64,000 nucleotides of DNA from Ruminococcus sp. Lineage in GTDB: Bacteria; Bacillota; Clostridia; Oscillospirales; Ruminococcaceae. The stretch covers positions 62,001 through 126,000 of the forward strand of contig NZ_JAEFAJ010000001.1 in the NCBI RefSeq assembly GCF_016287535.1, read 5' to 3'. The first letter of the stretch is position 1. Each line of letters starts with the position of its first letter. A program made the translations under genes and the position numbers. Below, piece by piece: positions 50,626 to 59,077 of this stretch. Below the pieces are notes generated by a model. The model saw nothing but the letters and a program-made list of their open reading frames with translations. It made no database searches and had not been told where the DNA came from.

Positions 50626-52230
50626 TCAATCTATTTTCTCAAGACTGGTTATCCTTTCAGCAATATCCCTGAATATAGGTGCAGCTGCATCGTTGCCATA
50701 ACCTCCGTTCTCAATAAGAACTGTCAATGCATATTTCGGCTCAGAAGCCGGAAAAAAACCAGTTATCCACGCATGGCATAATTCCTCACCCTCGTTATTG
50801 AACTTTCCGGTCTGAGCTGTTGATGTTTTTGCTCCTATACTTACTTTACTGCTTCTTGCTTTTGAACTCTTATTCTCCTTTACTGCAAGTTTCATCATAT
50901 TCTGAAGTTTATAAGCCGTTTCACTGCTTATTACCTTTGAATGCAGTATCTGATTCTTTTTACCTGTATTTTCGCCATCTGCGGTCAGTCCTTTTATAAG
51001 TCGCATTAATGGCATTTCACCGCCATTTGCAATAGCACAGGTCAACTGAGTGATCTGCAAAGGCGTAGCCGTCAGCTTTCCCTGACCGAATGAAAAATTT
51101 GCATGCTCCGCAGGTACAGCAAGTTCCTTTTCATCAGGCAGAACTCCGCTTGTACCGACAATACCTGCACACAGGCAGCATTCCTTCCCAAAACCTATAT
51201 ACGTTGCAAGACGCCTGTATTCTCGTGTATCAAGGCAACGAGCGAGATTTATAAAATAAGTGTTGCATGAATTCGTCATTGCTGTTGCCATATCCTGCAC
51301 GCCGTGACCATCAAGTTTATGGCATTTGAACATTTTCCCTTCAACATCCGTTGTACCGTTACATTCATATAAATAGTTTTCAAGCCCTTGCTCAAGTGCG
51401 GCTGCAGCTGTTACAAGCTTAAAAACAGAGCCTACACTATATGAATATAATGCACGGTTTATAAGCGGACTTCTGGTATCATTCAAAGCTGCTTCAATTT
51501 TTTCCGGATCATAATCCGGGAAACTTGACATTGCAAGGATATCTCCGCTGCTTACGTCTGCAAGAACGATTGCGCCTGTATTTATATTTTTTCCGCATTC
51601 TTCACATATTTCCTGCATTTTCTTGTCGATCGTCAGCACAACACCGCTTTTGTACGATTTGGTCCTGTAAACTGTCTTGCCGTCGCCTATAAGTATATTT
51701 CCGAATCCGTCTGTAATATATGAGACACTGTTTACCGGAAAACTGTTTCGCAGAACAGTATCATATGCAAATTCTATACCGTCAGCACCTTTATCATCGG
51801 AGAGATAACCTATAATATGACGTGCTGATTGATTTTCCGAATATCTTACAGGCACTTCAAATACAGTAAGTCCGTCTGATTCGAGAACAGTATCGTTACA
51901 TTCAAATACAAAAGGCTTTCCTTTATCATATTCTCTGTAGAAGCTCTCCCTGTCTGCTGCGTATTCAGCTGTCTGTTCCCTGTCAAGGAATGCCGGAATC
52001 GCAGCAGCTTTCGTAACAATTTCGGAGTTTACCAACGGTCTCATATTTCTGTCATAGATAGTCCCCTGACATTTTCCCAGCTCGATCGTGAATGTATGCT
52101 CTGTTTTGGCTGCCGGGACATACTCCTGTTTCCATGCAACTGCATAATATCTGAATATTATGAAAATAAATGAAGTAAAAAGCAAGCCTGCAAGTATTAT
52201 TACTCTGTTTTCTCCGCGTTTCCTTATCAT
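50626..52230 (-). CDS. Penicillin-binding protein 2-type transpeptidase
   Basis: The 534-residue protein has one N-terminal membrane helix (9-28), a short dimerisation domain and a transpeptidase domain with the SxxK motif SVFK (Ser268, Lys271), SCN (321-323) and KTS (468-470) in place of the usual KTG. The fold fits class B PBPs (FtsI/SpoVD-like), but it is shorter than most and has no PASTA domain. It cross-links peptidoglycan during division or sporulation. GAGGTGAT precedes the ATG. No promoter with a good -35 was found, and the dtd terminator lies upstream. Confidence 0.9.
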   Translation of the reverse strand: MIRKRGENRVIILAGLLFTSFIFIIFRYYAVAWKQEYVPAAKTEHTFTIELGKCQGTIYDRNMRPLVNSEIVTKAAAIPAFLDREQTAEYAADRESFYREYDKGKPFVFECNDTVLESDGLTVFEVPVRYSENQSARHIIGYLSDDKGADGIEFAYDTVLRNSFPVNSVSYITDGFGNILIGDGKTVYRTKSYKSGVVLTIDKKMQEICEECGKNINTGAIVLADVSSGDILAMSSFPDYDPEKIEAALNDTRSPLINRALYSYSVGSVFKLVTAAAALEQGLENYLYECNGTTDVEGKMFKCHKLDGHGVQDMATAMTNSCNTYFINLARCLDTREYRRLATYIGFGKECCLCAGIVGTSGVLPDEKELAVPAEHANFSFGQGKLTATPLQITQLTCAIANGGEMPLMRLIKGLTADGENTGKKNQILHSKVISSETAYKLQNMMKLAVKENKSSKARSSKVSIGAKTSTAQTGKFNNEGEELCHAWITGFFPASEPKYALTVLIENGGYGNDAAAPIFRDIAERITSLEKID

Positions 52231-52288
52231 ATCATCACCTCATGTGTATTTTGGACTATGACAGCTCTTTTATACGAGGTGAATGAAA

Positions 52289-52316
52289 AAGCCTGAGAAT
52301 TGTTTTTCTCAGGCTT
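52289..52316 (-). terminator. Terminator of xseA-to-dtd operon
   Basis: Stem AAGCCTGAGAA (52289-52299) / TTCTCAGGCTT (52306-52316), then TTTTTC on the minus strand, 10 bp after the dtd stop. Confidence 0.88.
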
Positions 52317-52325
52317 AATACAGCT

Positions 52326-52760
52326 TTATTCAAGTATCACAGTAAACGGTCCGTCATTTAAAAGCTCGACCTTCATATCAGCTCCAAATGAGCCTGTCTG
52401 AACATTTTGTCCATTGCTCCGCAGATACTCTATAAAATATTCATAAAGCTCATTTGCTTTTTCCGGCTTTGCAGCCTGTATAAAATTCGGCCGGTTTCCC
52501 TTACGGCAATCCGCGTACAATGTGAACTGCGGAACTACAAGAAGAGAGCCGCCCACATTTGCAAGATCAAGATTGATCTTGTCATTCTCATCAGAGAAAA
52601 TGCGCAGGCCGATAATTTTATCCGCCAGTCTGCGGCAATCATCTTCCGTGTCATCGTGTCCAACTCCAAACAGCAAAAGAAAGCCTGTTCCGATTTTTCC
52701 TATGATTTCTCCGTCAACTTTAACGCTTGCTGAAGTTACCCGTTGCAAAACTATCCTCAT
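52326..52760 (-). CDS. dtd: D-aminoacyl-tRNA deacylase
   Basis: The 144-residue enzyme removes D-amino acids from mischarged tRNA. It has the family motifs LLLFGVGHDDTEDD, SLLVVPQFTLYADCRKGNRP (SQ-type active site with S/T and Q) and the C-terminal GPFTVILE (GP motif). The ATG is 6 bp after the GH42 stop, and its ribosome-binding site overlaps that stop codon, so it is coupled. It ends the operon. Confidence 0.95.
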   Translation of the reverse strand: MRIVLQRVTSASVKVDGEIIGKIGTGFLLLFGVGHDDTEDDCRRLADKIIGLRIFSDENDKINLDLANVGGSLLVVPQFTLYADCRKGNRPNFIQAAKPEKANELYEYFIEYLRSNGQNVQTGSFGADMKVELLNDGPFTVILE

Positions 52761-52766
52761 TCAATC

Positions 52767-54731
52767 CTACTTTCTGACAATTTCCATGTCAAAGGGATCA
52801 AGATGAAGCTTTTCCATGTCATTGCCTTTTATTATACTGAACATTGCTTTCGGAAGCTCGATATCAGCTTCTTTATCCGAGTTGTTGAAAAAGAAAATAT
52901 AATCATCAAGTCCGTTTGTACGTGTTGTGACTTCAACTCCACGCGGCAGATCTTTAAGACGAGGTATTCCTGTCTGTTTAATTATATTGCCGGCAAAGCT
53001 TTCATAGAATTCAGCATCACATACTGTTCCGACATAATATGCAACTCCGCTGCAATAGCGATTCATGCTGACAGCAGGGCTTCCGCTGTAGAAGAAATCT
53101 GTATATTCAGCGTAAGCGCGTGCTGTTGTAAGTTCAAGAATATCGCACCACTGTCTGCATTTGAATTTATTGCCCGCAAAATCTTTTATTCCCTGTTCAT
53201 GACCGCCTATAGGATCATATTCTGTTACCTCAGCACCTATAACCTCCCTGAAAACTGTAGGAAGCGGTTCCATTATACAGTTATTGTACTGATCTTTAAC
53301 ACCGCTTCGTGCAGTCATTACAAGAGTTCCTCCCTTTATAACGTAACGGTATATGTTCTCAGCTGCATTCTTTTCGTAAATATACATTGCAGGAGCGATG
53401 ACTGCCTTGTATTTTGTAAGATCAGCCGTAGGAGATATTACATCAATATTTACACCATATCTTGCAAATGCTGAATGGAAATATCTCAGTTGGTCGAGAT
53501 AGTCGAACCCCTCGACCTGTGGCTGTATGCCGAATGCCCAGTGAGCATCGTGAGAATACAGTATCGCAATATCGGATACAAGTTCCGTAGTTTCTATCAC
53601 GCTTAGTTTATGAGCGGTCTGGCAGAGATCTGCAAACTCCTTGAACCTGCGTGACGGAACATTGCTGTGGTCAATAAGGCCGTGCCAGAACATCTCTGCT
53701 CCCTTGTTTGCAGTACGCCACCGGAAAAACATGACAGTATCAGCTCCGTGAGCCATTGCCTGCATAGCATAGCCTTTTATCTGACCAGGACGAGGCGTCG
53801 GAGACATCGGAGTCCAACCGCCGGTCGCACCGCTCAACTGTTCCATGATCCAGAAATTCTTTTGCTTGACGCCGCGGATAAGATCAAGTACAAATGCGTG
53901 AGAAGCCTTTTTATCTCCCGACATAATAATAGGCGGATAATTGTCATAAGCCGTAAAATCAAGAGAATCAAACAGTTTATACAGATCCGGCTGATTTTTC
54001 GTAAAGCATATATTTGCAGTTACCTTTGCACGCGGATTTTCAAGCTTGATAATCTGAGACATATCATTAATGTATTTCACAGCCGAGTCTGACGAAAATC
54101 TGCTGAATTCAAGACATAATGCAGGATTCTGCCATGCTTTGGGATAATCAGTAGGCGGATTTATCTGTGAAATATCACTGTATTCACCGCTCCAGACGCT
54201 GTTGCCGAAGGCAGCGTTTATATTTTCAAGCGTATCATGTTTATCCAAGAGCCAGTCCCTGAACTGATTCCTGCACACATCACAGGTGCAGGGATAGGCT
54301 TCTATCTCGTTATCGATCTGCCATGCGGCAATTGCGGGATTATTGGCGTAACGTCTTGCAAGTAACTCTGTTATACGTTTGGCATAATACAGAAACATAG
54401 GTGCATTTATACATCTGTGAGCTCTTATACCGATCGGAATACGCTTTCCGTCAGCTCCGACCTGTACTATATCAGGATAAGTTTCATACATCCATAGCGG
54501 TGGGCAGCTTGTAGGTGTGCAAAGCACAATACCTATTGCATGACGTGAAAATGTGCTTATCGCTTCATCAAGCCACTGAAGGTCAAACTGTCCGTCACTC
54601 GGTTCAAGACGTGACCATGAGAATTCTCCGAGCCTAACAAGCTTTACACCAGTTTTTGCCATCAGATCCGCATCTGCCTGCCACAATGACCTGTCCCATT
54701 GTTCAGGATAATAGTCTACGCCTATTTTCAT
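52767..54731 (-). CDS. Intracellular GH42 beta-galactosidase
   Basis: The 654-residue glycosidase has no signal peptide, so it acts in the cytoplasm on imported beta-galactosides such as galacto-oligosaccharides. Glu142 (WQIDNEIEAY) is the expected acid/base and Glu297 (WIMEQLSG) the nucleophile. Cys107, 148, 150 and 153 (YPCTCDVC) match the structural zinc site of GH42. A trimerisation/Rossmann-like domain and a small beta-domain follow (about 390-654). GGAGGGG precedes the ATG. It lies inside a housekeeping operon, without transporter neighbours. Confidence 0.95.
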   Translation of the reverse strand: MKIGVDYYPEQWDRSLWQADADLMAKTGVKLVRLGEFSWSRLEPSDGQFDLQWLDEAISTFSRHAIGIVLCTPTSCPPLWMYETYPDIVQVGADGKRIPIGIRAHRCINAPMFLYYAKRITELLARRYANNPAIAAWQIDNEIEAYPCTCDVCRNQFRDWLLDKHDTLENINAAFGNSVWSGEYSDISQINPPTDYPKAWQNPALCLEFSRFSSDSAVKYINDMSQIIKLENPRAKVTANICFTKNQPDLYKLFDSLDFTAYDNYPPIIMSGDKKASHAFVLDLIRGVKQKNFWIMEQLSGATGGWTPMSPTPRPGQIKGYAMQAMAHGADTVMFFRWRTANKGAEMFWHGLIDHSNVPSRRFKEFADLCQTAHKLSVIETTELVSDIAILYSHDAHWAFGIQPQVEGFDYLDQLRYFHSAFARYGVNIDVISPTADLTKYKAVIAPAMYIYEKNAAENIYRYVIKGGTLVMTARSGVKDQYNNCIMEPLPTVFREVIGAEVTEYDPIGGHEQGIKDFAGNKFKCRQWCDILELTTARAYAEYTDFFYSGSPAVSMNRYCSGVAYYVGTVCDAEFYESFAGNIIKQTGIPRLKDLPRGVEVTTRTNGLDDYIFFFNNSDKEADIELPKAMFSIIKGNDMEKLHLDPFDMEIVRK

Positions 54732-54745
54732 GATATCCCCTCCTG

Positions 54746-55285
54746 TCAGTCTGTATTATACTCAATTAATCCGCAGTTTTCCATGAACCAGTTTGAAAAA
54801 ACGGCTGTGGTCATATCGTTGAAATATGTTTCTATAACTCGGCATATTCCTCCGTGGCTTACTATCAGTACCGTTTTATCATTATACATCTTTATAATAT
54901 CATCAAGAGCGGAGTAAACCCTGTGAGAAAGCTGAAGAAGAGATTCGCCGTTTTTACCCATTTTTACACCGAAATTCACCTTATTATCGGCAAATCCTTC
55001 CGTAAAGCGCGACTTTCCTTCATATTCTCCGTAATCCCACTCTCTGAATCTTTCCTCAATAATAATATCAAGTCCGCACTTATCCGCCACAGTTCTTGCA
55101 GTCTGCATCGCTCTTGTCATAGGTGATGATATAATAAGGTCGATACAGCCCAAATCAGCGATCTTATCTGCAAGGACTTCTGCCTGTTCTCTGCCTGTGG
55201 AGTCAAGCGTTATATCTGTAGTTCCAAGAATGATCTCCTTTTTGTTATATGATGTCTGACCATGTCTTGTGGAATAGATCTTCAA
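54746..55285 (-). CDS. Histidine phosphatase family (phosphoglycerate mutase-like)
   Basis: The 179-residue protein starts with the RHG motif (IYSTRHGQTSYNKK); the second histidine is in VSHGG near residue 147, and Arg in SPMTRAMQTA completes the site. It is an acid phosphatase or phosphosugar phosphatase of the GpmB/CobC type. The start is a TTG at 55285 with GGAGG 7 bp upstream. The gene lies between recN and the GH42 gene. A CobC-like role in corrinoid synthesis cannot be excluded, but nothing here favours it. Confidence 0.88.
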   Translation of the reverse strand: MKIYSTRHGQTSYNKKEIILGTTDITLDSTGREQAEVLADKIADLGCIDLIISSPMTRAMQTARTVADKCGLDIIIEERFREWDYGEYEGKSRFTEGFADNKVNFGVKMGKNGESLLQLSHRVYSALDDIIKMYNDKTVLIVSHGGICRVIETYFNDMTTAVFSNWFMENCGLIEYNTD

Positions 55286-55298
55286 ATTTCAGCCTCCA

Positions 55299-56960
55299 TT
55301 AAAGCTTTTCAGCCTTTTTCAGTTCTGCACGGGCATTATCAAGCATAAGTCTGCTTGGGTTATCACCGCCCATTATACGCGCTATTTCGTCAACTCTGCC
55401 ATCAGTATCAAGCTGAATAACATTTGTTTCGGTACGTTCGCCGGCTATTTGTTTTTCAATCAGGAGATGATTATCAGCCATAACTGCGATCTGTGAAAGA
55501 TGAGTTACGCAGATAACCTGTCTGGCTCTGCTGATCTCCCTGAGCTTTATACCTATTTTCTGAGCCGCCTTGCCGCTTACACCTGTGTCGATCTCATCAA
55601 AAATCATTGTAGGTATGGAATCCTTGTCAGCAATGACACTTTTCAGGGCAAGCATTATTCTTGACAGTTCTCCTCCGGAAGCGATCTTAGAGATAGGTTT
55701 TGGCTCTTCTCCTTTGTTTGCAGAGATAAGGAACTCAACCGAATCCATTCCGTTTACGGTAAGCTTTCCTTTTTCATGTCTAACCCGGATTATAACGCCT
55801 GCCATATTCAGGAATTCAAGTTCTTCCGTAACTCGCTCCGTAAAACGCTTTGCAATATTCTCTCTGTGATTGAAAAGTGCTTTGGCTTGTTCTGTTACTT
55901 TATGCAGAAGCTCCTCGCGTTTTTCTGATAAATCCTTAATTTCGCCGTCCGAGCCCTCAAGCTGCATTACTTCACGGCAAGCATCGTCATAAAGCCTTAT
56001 CAGACCGTTATTATCAAGTGCATATTTACGTTTCAGTTTATTGATATTACCAAGGCGTGTGCCGAGGTACTCAAGTCTGTTACCGTCAAGTTCGATCTTA
56101 TCAGCTACAGCCTCAAGCTCCGACGCTATATCAGCAAGCTCGATCTCAGCTGCGGAGAGTCTCTCATAAAGAGAATTGAGCTTTTCGCTGCCGTCTGTAT
56201 AGCCTGCCAATTCGGTCTCAGCTGAAACAAGCATATCATTTGCCGCTTCTTCACCTGTAATGGCGCTGACTGCATTTCTTATGGCGATAATAGTTTTTTC
56301 CGAATTCTGAGCAGCTGAATATTCCTTTTCCAGCTCATCATCCTCATCTTCACAAAGTTCAAGCTCGCCTATATCGTCGATTATGGCGTTAAGATAAACG
56401 CTTCTTTCAGCCCTTGACTGTTCAAGCTTTTTCAGCTCTCCGAGTCTTCGCGCTGTCTGCTGAAGCTCCCGGAAAGTTGCCCGATAATCATTCAGCAATG
56501 TATAATCACCACCGAAATCGTCAAGTATCTGTAAGTGTTTATCACTGTCAAGCAGTATCTGATTGTCATGCTGGCCGTGTATATTTATTAACATGGAGCC
56601 TATCTCTTTCAGAAGAGAAACCGGTGCTGTACGACGATTAATACGGGAAACACTTCCGCCGTCTGCGCTGATCTCTCTTGTAACAGTGATCTCATCACTG
56701 TCATGAGAAATACCGAGTTCGTCAAGCTTTTTGCATACATCTTCGGAAATATCAGTGAACAGAGCAGTTATTTCAGCTTTATCGCAGCCGGTACGGACTA
56801 TATCTTTGGTGCAGCGCTGCCCGAGGACCGCGTTTATTCCGTTTATCAGTATTGACTTGCCTGCGCCTGTTTCACCTGTGAAGATATTAAGCTTATCACC
56901 AAGAGGTATGACCGCTTCCTTTATTACAGCAAGGTTCCTGATGTATATCTCCTTTAACAT
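55299..56960 (-). CDS. recN: DNA repair protein RecN
   Basis: The 553-residue SMC-like ATPase repairs double-strand breaks. It has N-terminal Walker A (FTGETGAGKSIL), coiled-coil arms in the middle (about 150-370) and C-terminal signature ASGGELSRIMLAL and Walker B PTMIFDEIDTGVSG. GAGGAGGT in the argR 3' end precedes the ATG. The argR-recN pair is conserved in Firmicutes. Confidence 0.97.
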   Translation of the reverse strand: MLKEIYIRNLAVIKEAVIPLGDKLNIFTGETGAGKSILINGINAVLGQRCTKDIVRTGCDKAEITALFTDISEDVCKKLDELGISHDSDEITVTREISADGGSVSRINRRTAPVSLLKEIGSMLINIHGQHDNQILLDSDKHLQILDDFGGDYTLLNDYRATFRELQQTARRLGELKKLEQSRAERSVYLNAIIDDIGELELCEDEDDELEKEYSAAQNSEKTIIAIRNAVSAITGEEAANDMLVSAETELAGYTDGSEKLNSLYERLSAAEIELADIASELEAVADKIELDGNRLEYLGTRLGNINKLKRKYALDNNGLIRLYDDACREVMQLEGSDGEIKDLSEKREELLHKVTEQAKALFNHRENIAKRFTERVTEELEFLNMAGVIIRVRHEKGKLTVNGMDSVEFLISANKGEEPKPISKIASGGELSRIMLALKSVIADKDSIPTMIFDEIDTGVSGKAAQKIGIKLREISRARQVICVTHLSQIAVMADNHLLIEKQIAGERTETNVIQLDTDGRVDEIARIMGGDNPSRLMLDNARAELKKAEKL

Positions 56961-56968
56961 CTAAACGC

Positions 56969-57412
56969 TTACCTCCTCGGAAAAAGCTCGCTGCGAAACT
57001 TCTTCGAGAGCTTTTTGGCATCTGCTTCACTTCTTACAAGTATAAATATCGTATCATCACCTGCAATAGTTCCGACTATCCCCTGATGTTCAACCGAATC
57101 TATCGCCGCACAGGTTCCCTGTGCCATGCCGGCACGGCACTTGAGGACTATAGTATTCATTGCATAGTCCACTGAAACAACAGCTTCTTCAAACAGTGAC
57201 TTTTCGACCGCTGCCGCCGCAGGCAGTGAATAACGGTATATACCATGCTCATCTCTTTGCTTGATGAGCGAAAGCTGCTGTATATCACGTGAAAGAGTTG
57301 CCTGCGTTGTTTTTATGCCTCTTTCTGCAAGCAATGATATAAGAAGCTCCTGAGTTGCCACAGGCTGTTCTGTTATTATTTCAAGTATTGCTTCGTGTCT
57401 GCGATTTTTCAT
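56969..57412 (-). CDS. argR: Arginine repressor ArgR
   Basis: The 147-residue transcriptional regulator has an N-terminal winged helix (about 1-70, QELLISLLAERGIKTTQATL) and a C-terminal oligomerisation and arginine-binding domain (TIVLKCRAGMAQGTCAAID; GTIAGDDTIFILVR). The GTIAGDDT motif holds the arginine ligands. AAGGAG precedes the ATG. It is placed between nadK and recN in the conserved operon. Confidence 0.96.
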   Translation of the reverse strand: MKNRRHEAILEIITEQPVATQELLISLLAERGIKTTQATLSRDIQQLSLIKQRDEHGIYRYSLPAAAAVEKSLFEEAVVSVDYAMNTIVLKCRAGMAQGTCAAIDSVEHQGIVGTIAGDDTIFILVRSEADAKKLSKKFRSELFPRR

Positions 57413-57425
57413 AATAACGCGCTCC

Positions 57426-58280
57426 TTACTTTATGGGCTTGCACATCTTCTTGCAAAGTGATTCATGGAATGAATTTCCGATAATATCAATGAAATTAAT
57501 ATTGTTCTTTCCGCGGCATATCTCTATGCTTTCACCTTTTTTCAGGTTTATGAAGTGCTCTCCGTCAACATTTATGACCATACTGTCATCACGAACAGTT
57601 GTATCTTCCATACGAAGCTTTCTTCCGGGAGAAAAAAGCGTAGCCCTTGAAAAAAGTGAATGAGGACATATAAGAGTCATCTCTACACATTCAAGCTCCG
57701 GCTCAATGACCGGTCCGCCTGCCGAAAGAGCATACGCAGTTGAACCTGACGGCGTACTGAAAAGAACTCCGTCCGCACGATATCTGCCTACAAGATAATC
57801 ATCGGCATATACCTCGAAATCACAGATACGGAAGCTGCCTGAACGGGCTGACACCTCATTCAGAACAGTAGCAGTAATATCGCCGTCTGAGCTGTGATGT
57901 ACCACATCAAGCGTCATACGCTGTGAAATATCAAATTCCCCTGTGGTAAGCAAACTGAGCTTATCAAGCTGGTTCGCTTCAAGTCCTGCCATAAAACCAA
58001 GGGTTCCGGTGTTTATGCCGAGCAGCTTTGTATCACTGCCAATGAGCAGCTTTGCACATCGAAGTATCGTTCCGTCACCGCCTATGGCAAGCACAACATC
58101 GGCTGTTTTAGCTGACTCTTTTATATCTTCAAATTTAATATGCGGTTTATCAGAAAAATCATTTCTGAATATTTCACTTACAGTGACCTCTATACCACAG
58201 TCAGCAAGCACATCACAAGCTTCACGGGCGCAGCTGAGCGCATTGGGCTTTTGAAAATTAGGATACAACGCTGCCTTCAT
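57426..58280 (-). CDS. nadK: NAD kinase
   Basis: The 284-residue enzyme phosphorylates NAD to NADP. It has the GGDGT motif (VLAIGGDGTILRCAKLL) and NE/TPTGSTAY-type motifs (SARSGSFRI; DGVLFSTPSGSTAYALSAGG). AAGGAG precedes the ATG. Part of the xseA-dtd operon. Confidence 0.97.
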   Translation of the reverse strand: MKAALYPNFQKPNALSCAREACDVLADCGIEVTVSEIFRNDFSDKPHIKFEDIKESAKTADVVLAIGGDGTILRCAKLLIGSDTKLLGINTGTLGFMAGLEANQLDKLSLLTTGEFDISQRMTLDVVHHSSDGDITATVLNEVSARSGSFRICDFEVYADDYLVGRYRADGVLFSTPSGSTAYALSAGGPVIEPELECVEMTLICPHSLFSRATLFSPGRKLRMEDTTVRDDSMVINVDGEHFINLKKGESIEICRGKNNINFIDIIGNSFHESLCKKMCKPIK

Positions 58281-58291
58281 AAACGCACTCC

Positions 58292-59077
58292 TTATAGTTT
58301 ACTGAAAGAACTGTCTATCAGTTCTTTAAAATTATGTATCACAGGTTCTCCCTGTGCTTTGCGAAGTTTGACAAGATATTCTATATTTCCGCTTCCGCCT
58401 CTTACTGGGGAATATGTATATTTTTCCGTTATAAACCCTATTGATACAGCAAAACTGTCAATTTCAGAAAGAATACGTAAATGCACCTTTCTGTCCTTGA
58501 CGATACCGCGTTTTCCTATATCGCTCCTGCCGGCTTCAAACTGTGGTTTGATAAGAACAGCGGCTGAAGCTCCGTCTGCAAGAAGCTCATATACCTTAGG
58601 CAGTATCTTGTTAAGTGAGATAAAAGAAACATCAACAGATACAAAATCCGCCTGTCCTCCTATATCATTGGCGGTCACACTGCGAATATCAGTGCCCTCC
58701 ATGTTTATAACACGAGGATCGTTATCAAGCGTCTCTGCAAGCTGCCCATGACCAACATCAACAGCATATACCTTTTCAGCGCCATGCTGCAGCATATAAT
58801 CCGTAAATCCGCCTGTGGAAGCTCCAATGTCAAGACAGACCATGCCGCTGAAATCAATCTCGAACTCAACTGCGGCCTTTTCAAGTTTCAGCGCTCCTCT
58901 GCCGACATAAATATCACTTTCCGATGAGACGATATCGTCAGTTTCAGATACTTCATCCGACGGCTTTTTCGCATTTTTTCCGTTGACGGATATACTACCG
59001 GAGCTTATCATCTCTTTTGCACGTTCACGGCTGCGCGCAAGTCCGCGTGCTACAAGTTCACTGTCCAGCCTCGGCAT
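58292..59077 (-). CDS. tlyA: TlyA-family rRNA 2'-O-methyltransferase
   Basis: The 261-residue protein has an S4 RNA-binding domain (1-60, RLDSELVARGLARSRERAK) and an FtsJ-type methyltransferase domain (CLDIGASTGGFTDYMLQHGA; VDVGHGQLA; DVSFISLNKILP). It is annotated in many genomes as hemolysin A, but in mycobacteria it methylates 16S and 23S rRNA. It overlaps the end of dxs by 20 bp with AAGGTG as ribosome-binding site. Confidence 0.95.
   Translation of the reverse strand: MPRLDSELVARGLARSRERAKEMISSGSISVNGKNAKKPSDEVSETDDIVSSESDIYVGRGALKLEKAAVEFEIDFSGMVCLDIGASTGGFTDYMLQHGAEKVYAVDVGHGQLAETLDNDPRVINMEGTDIRSVTANDIGGQADFVSVDVSFISLNKILPKVYELLADGASAAVLIKPQFEAGRSDIGKRGIVKDRKVHLRILSEIDSFAVSIGFITEKYTYSPVRGGSGNIEYLVKLRKAQGEPVIHNFKELIDSSFSKL

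Noticed and set aside
54746-55285. CobC (alpha-ribazole phosphatase) linked to the B12 operon
   Set aside because: It lies 25 kb away in an unrelated operon without a B12 riboswitch; family motifs alone do not decide.
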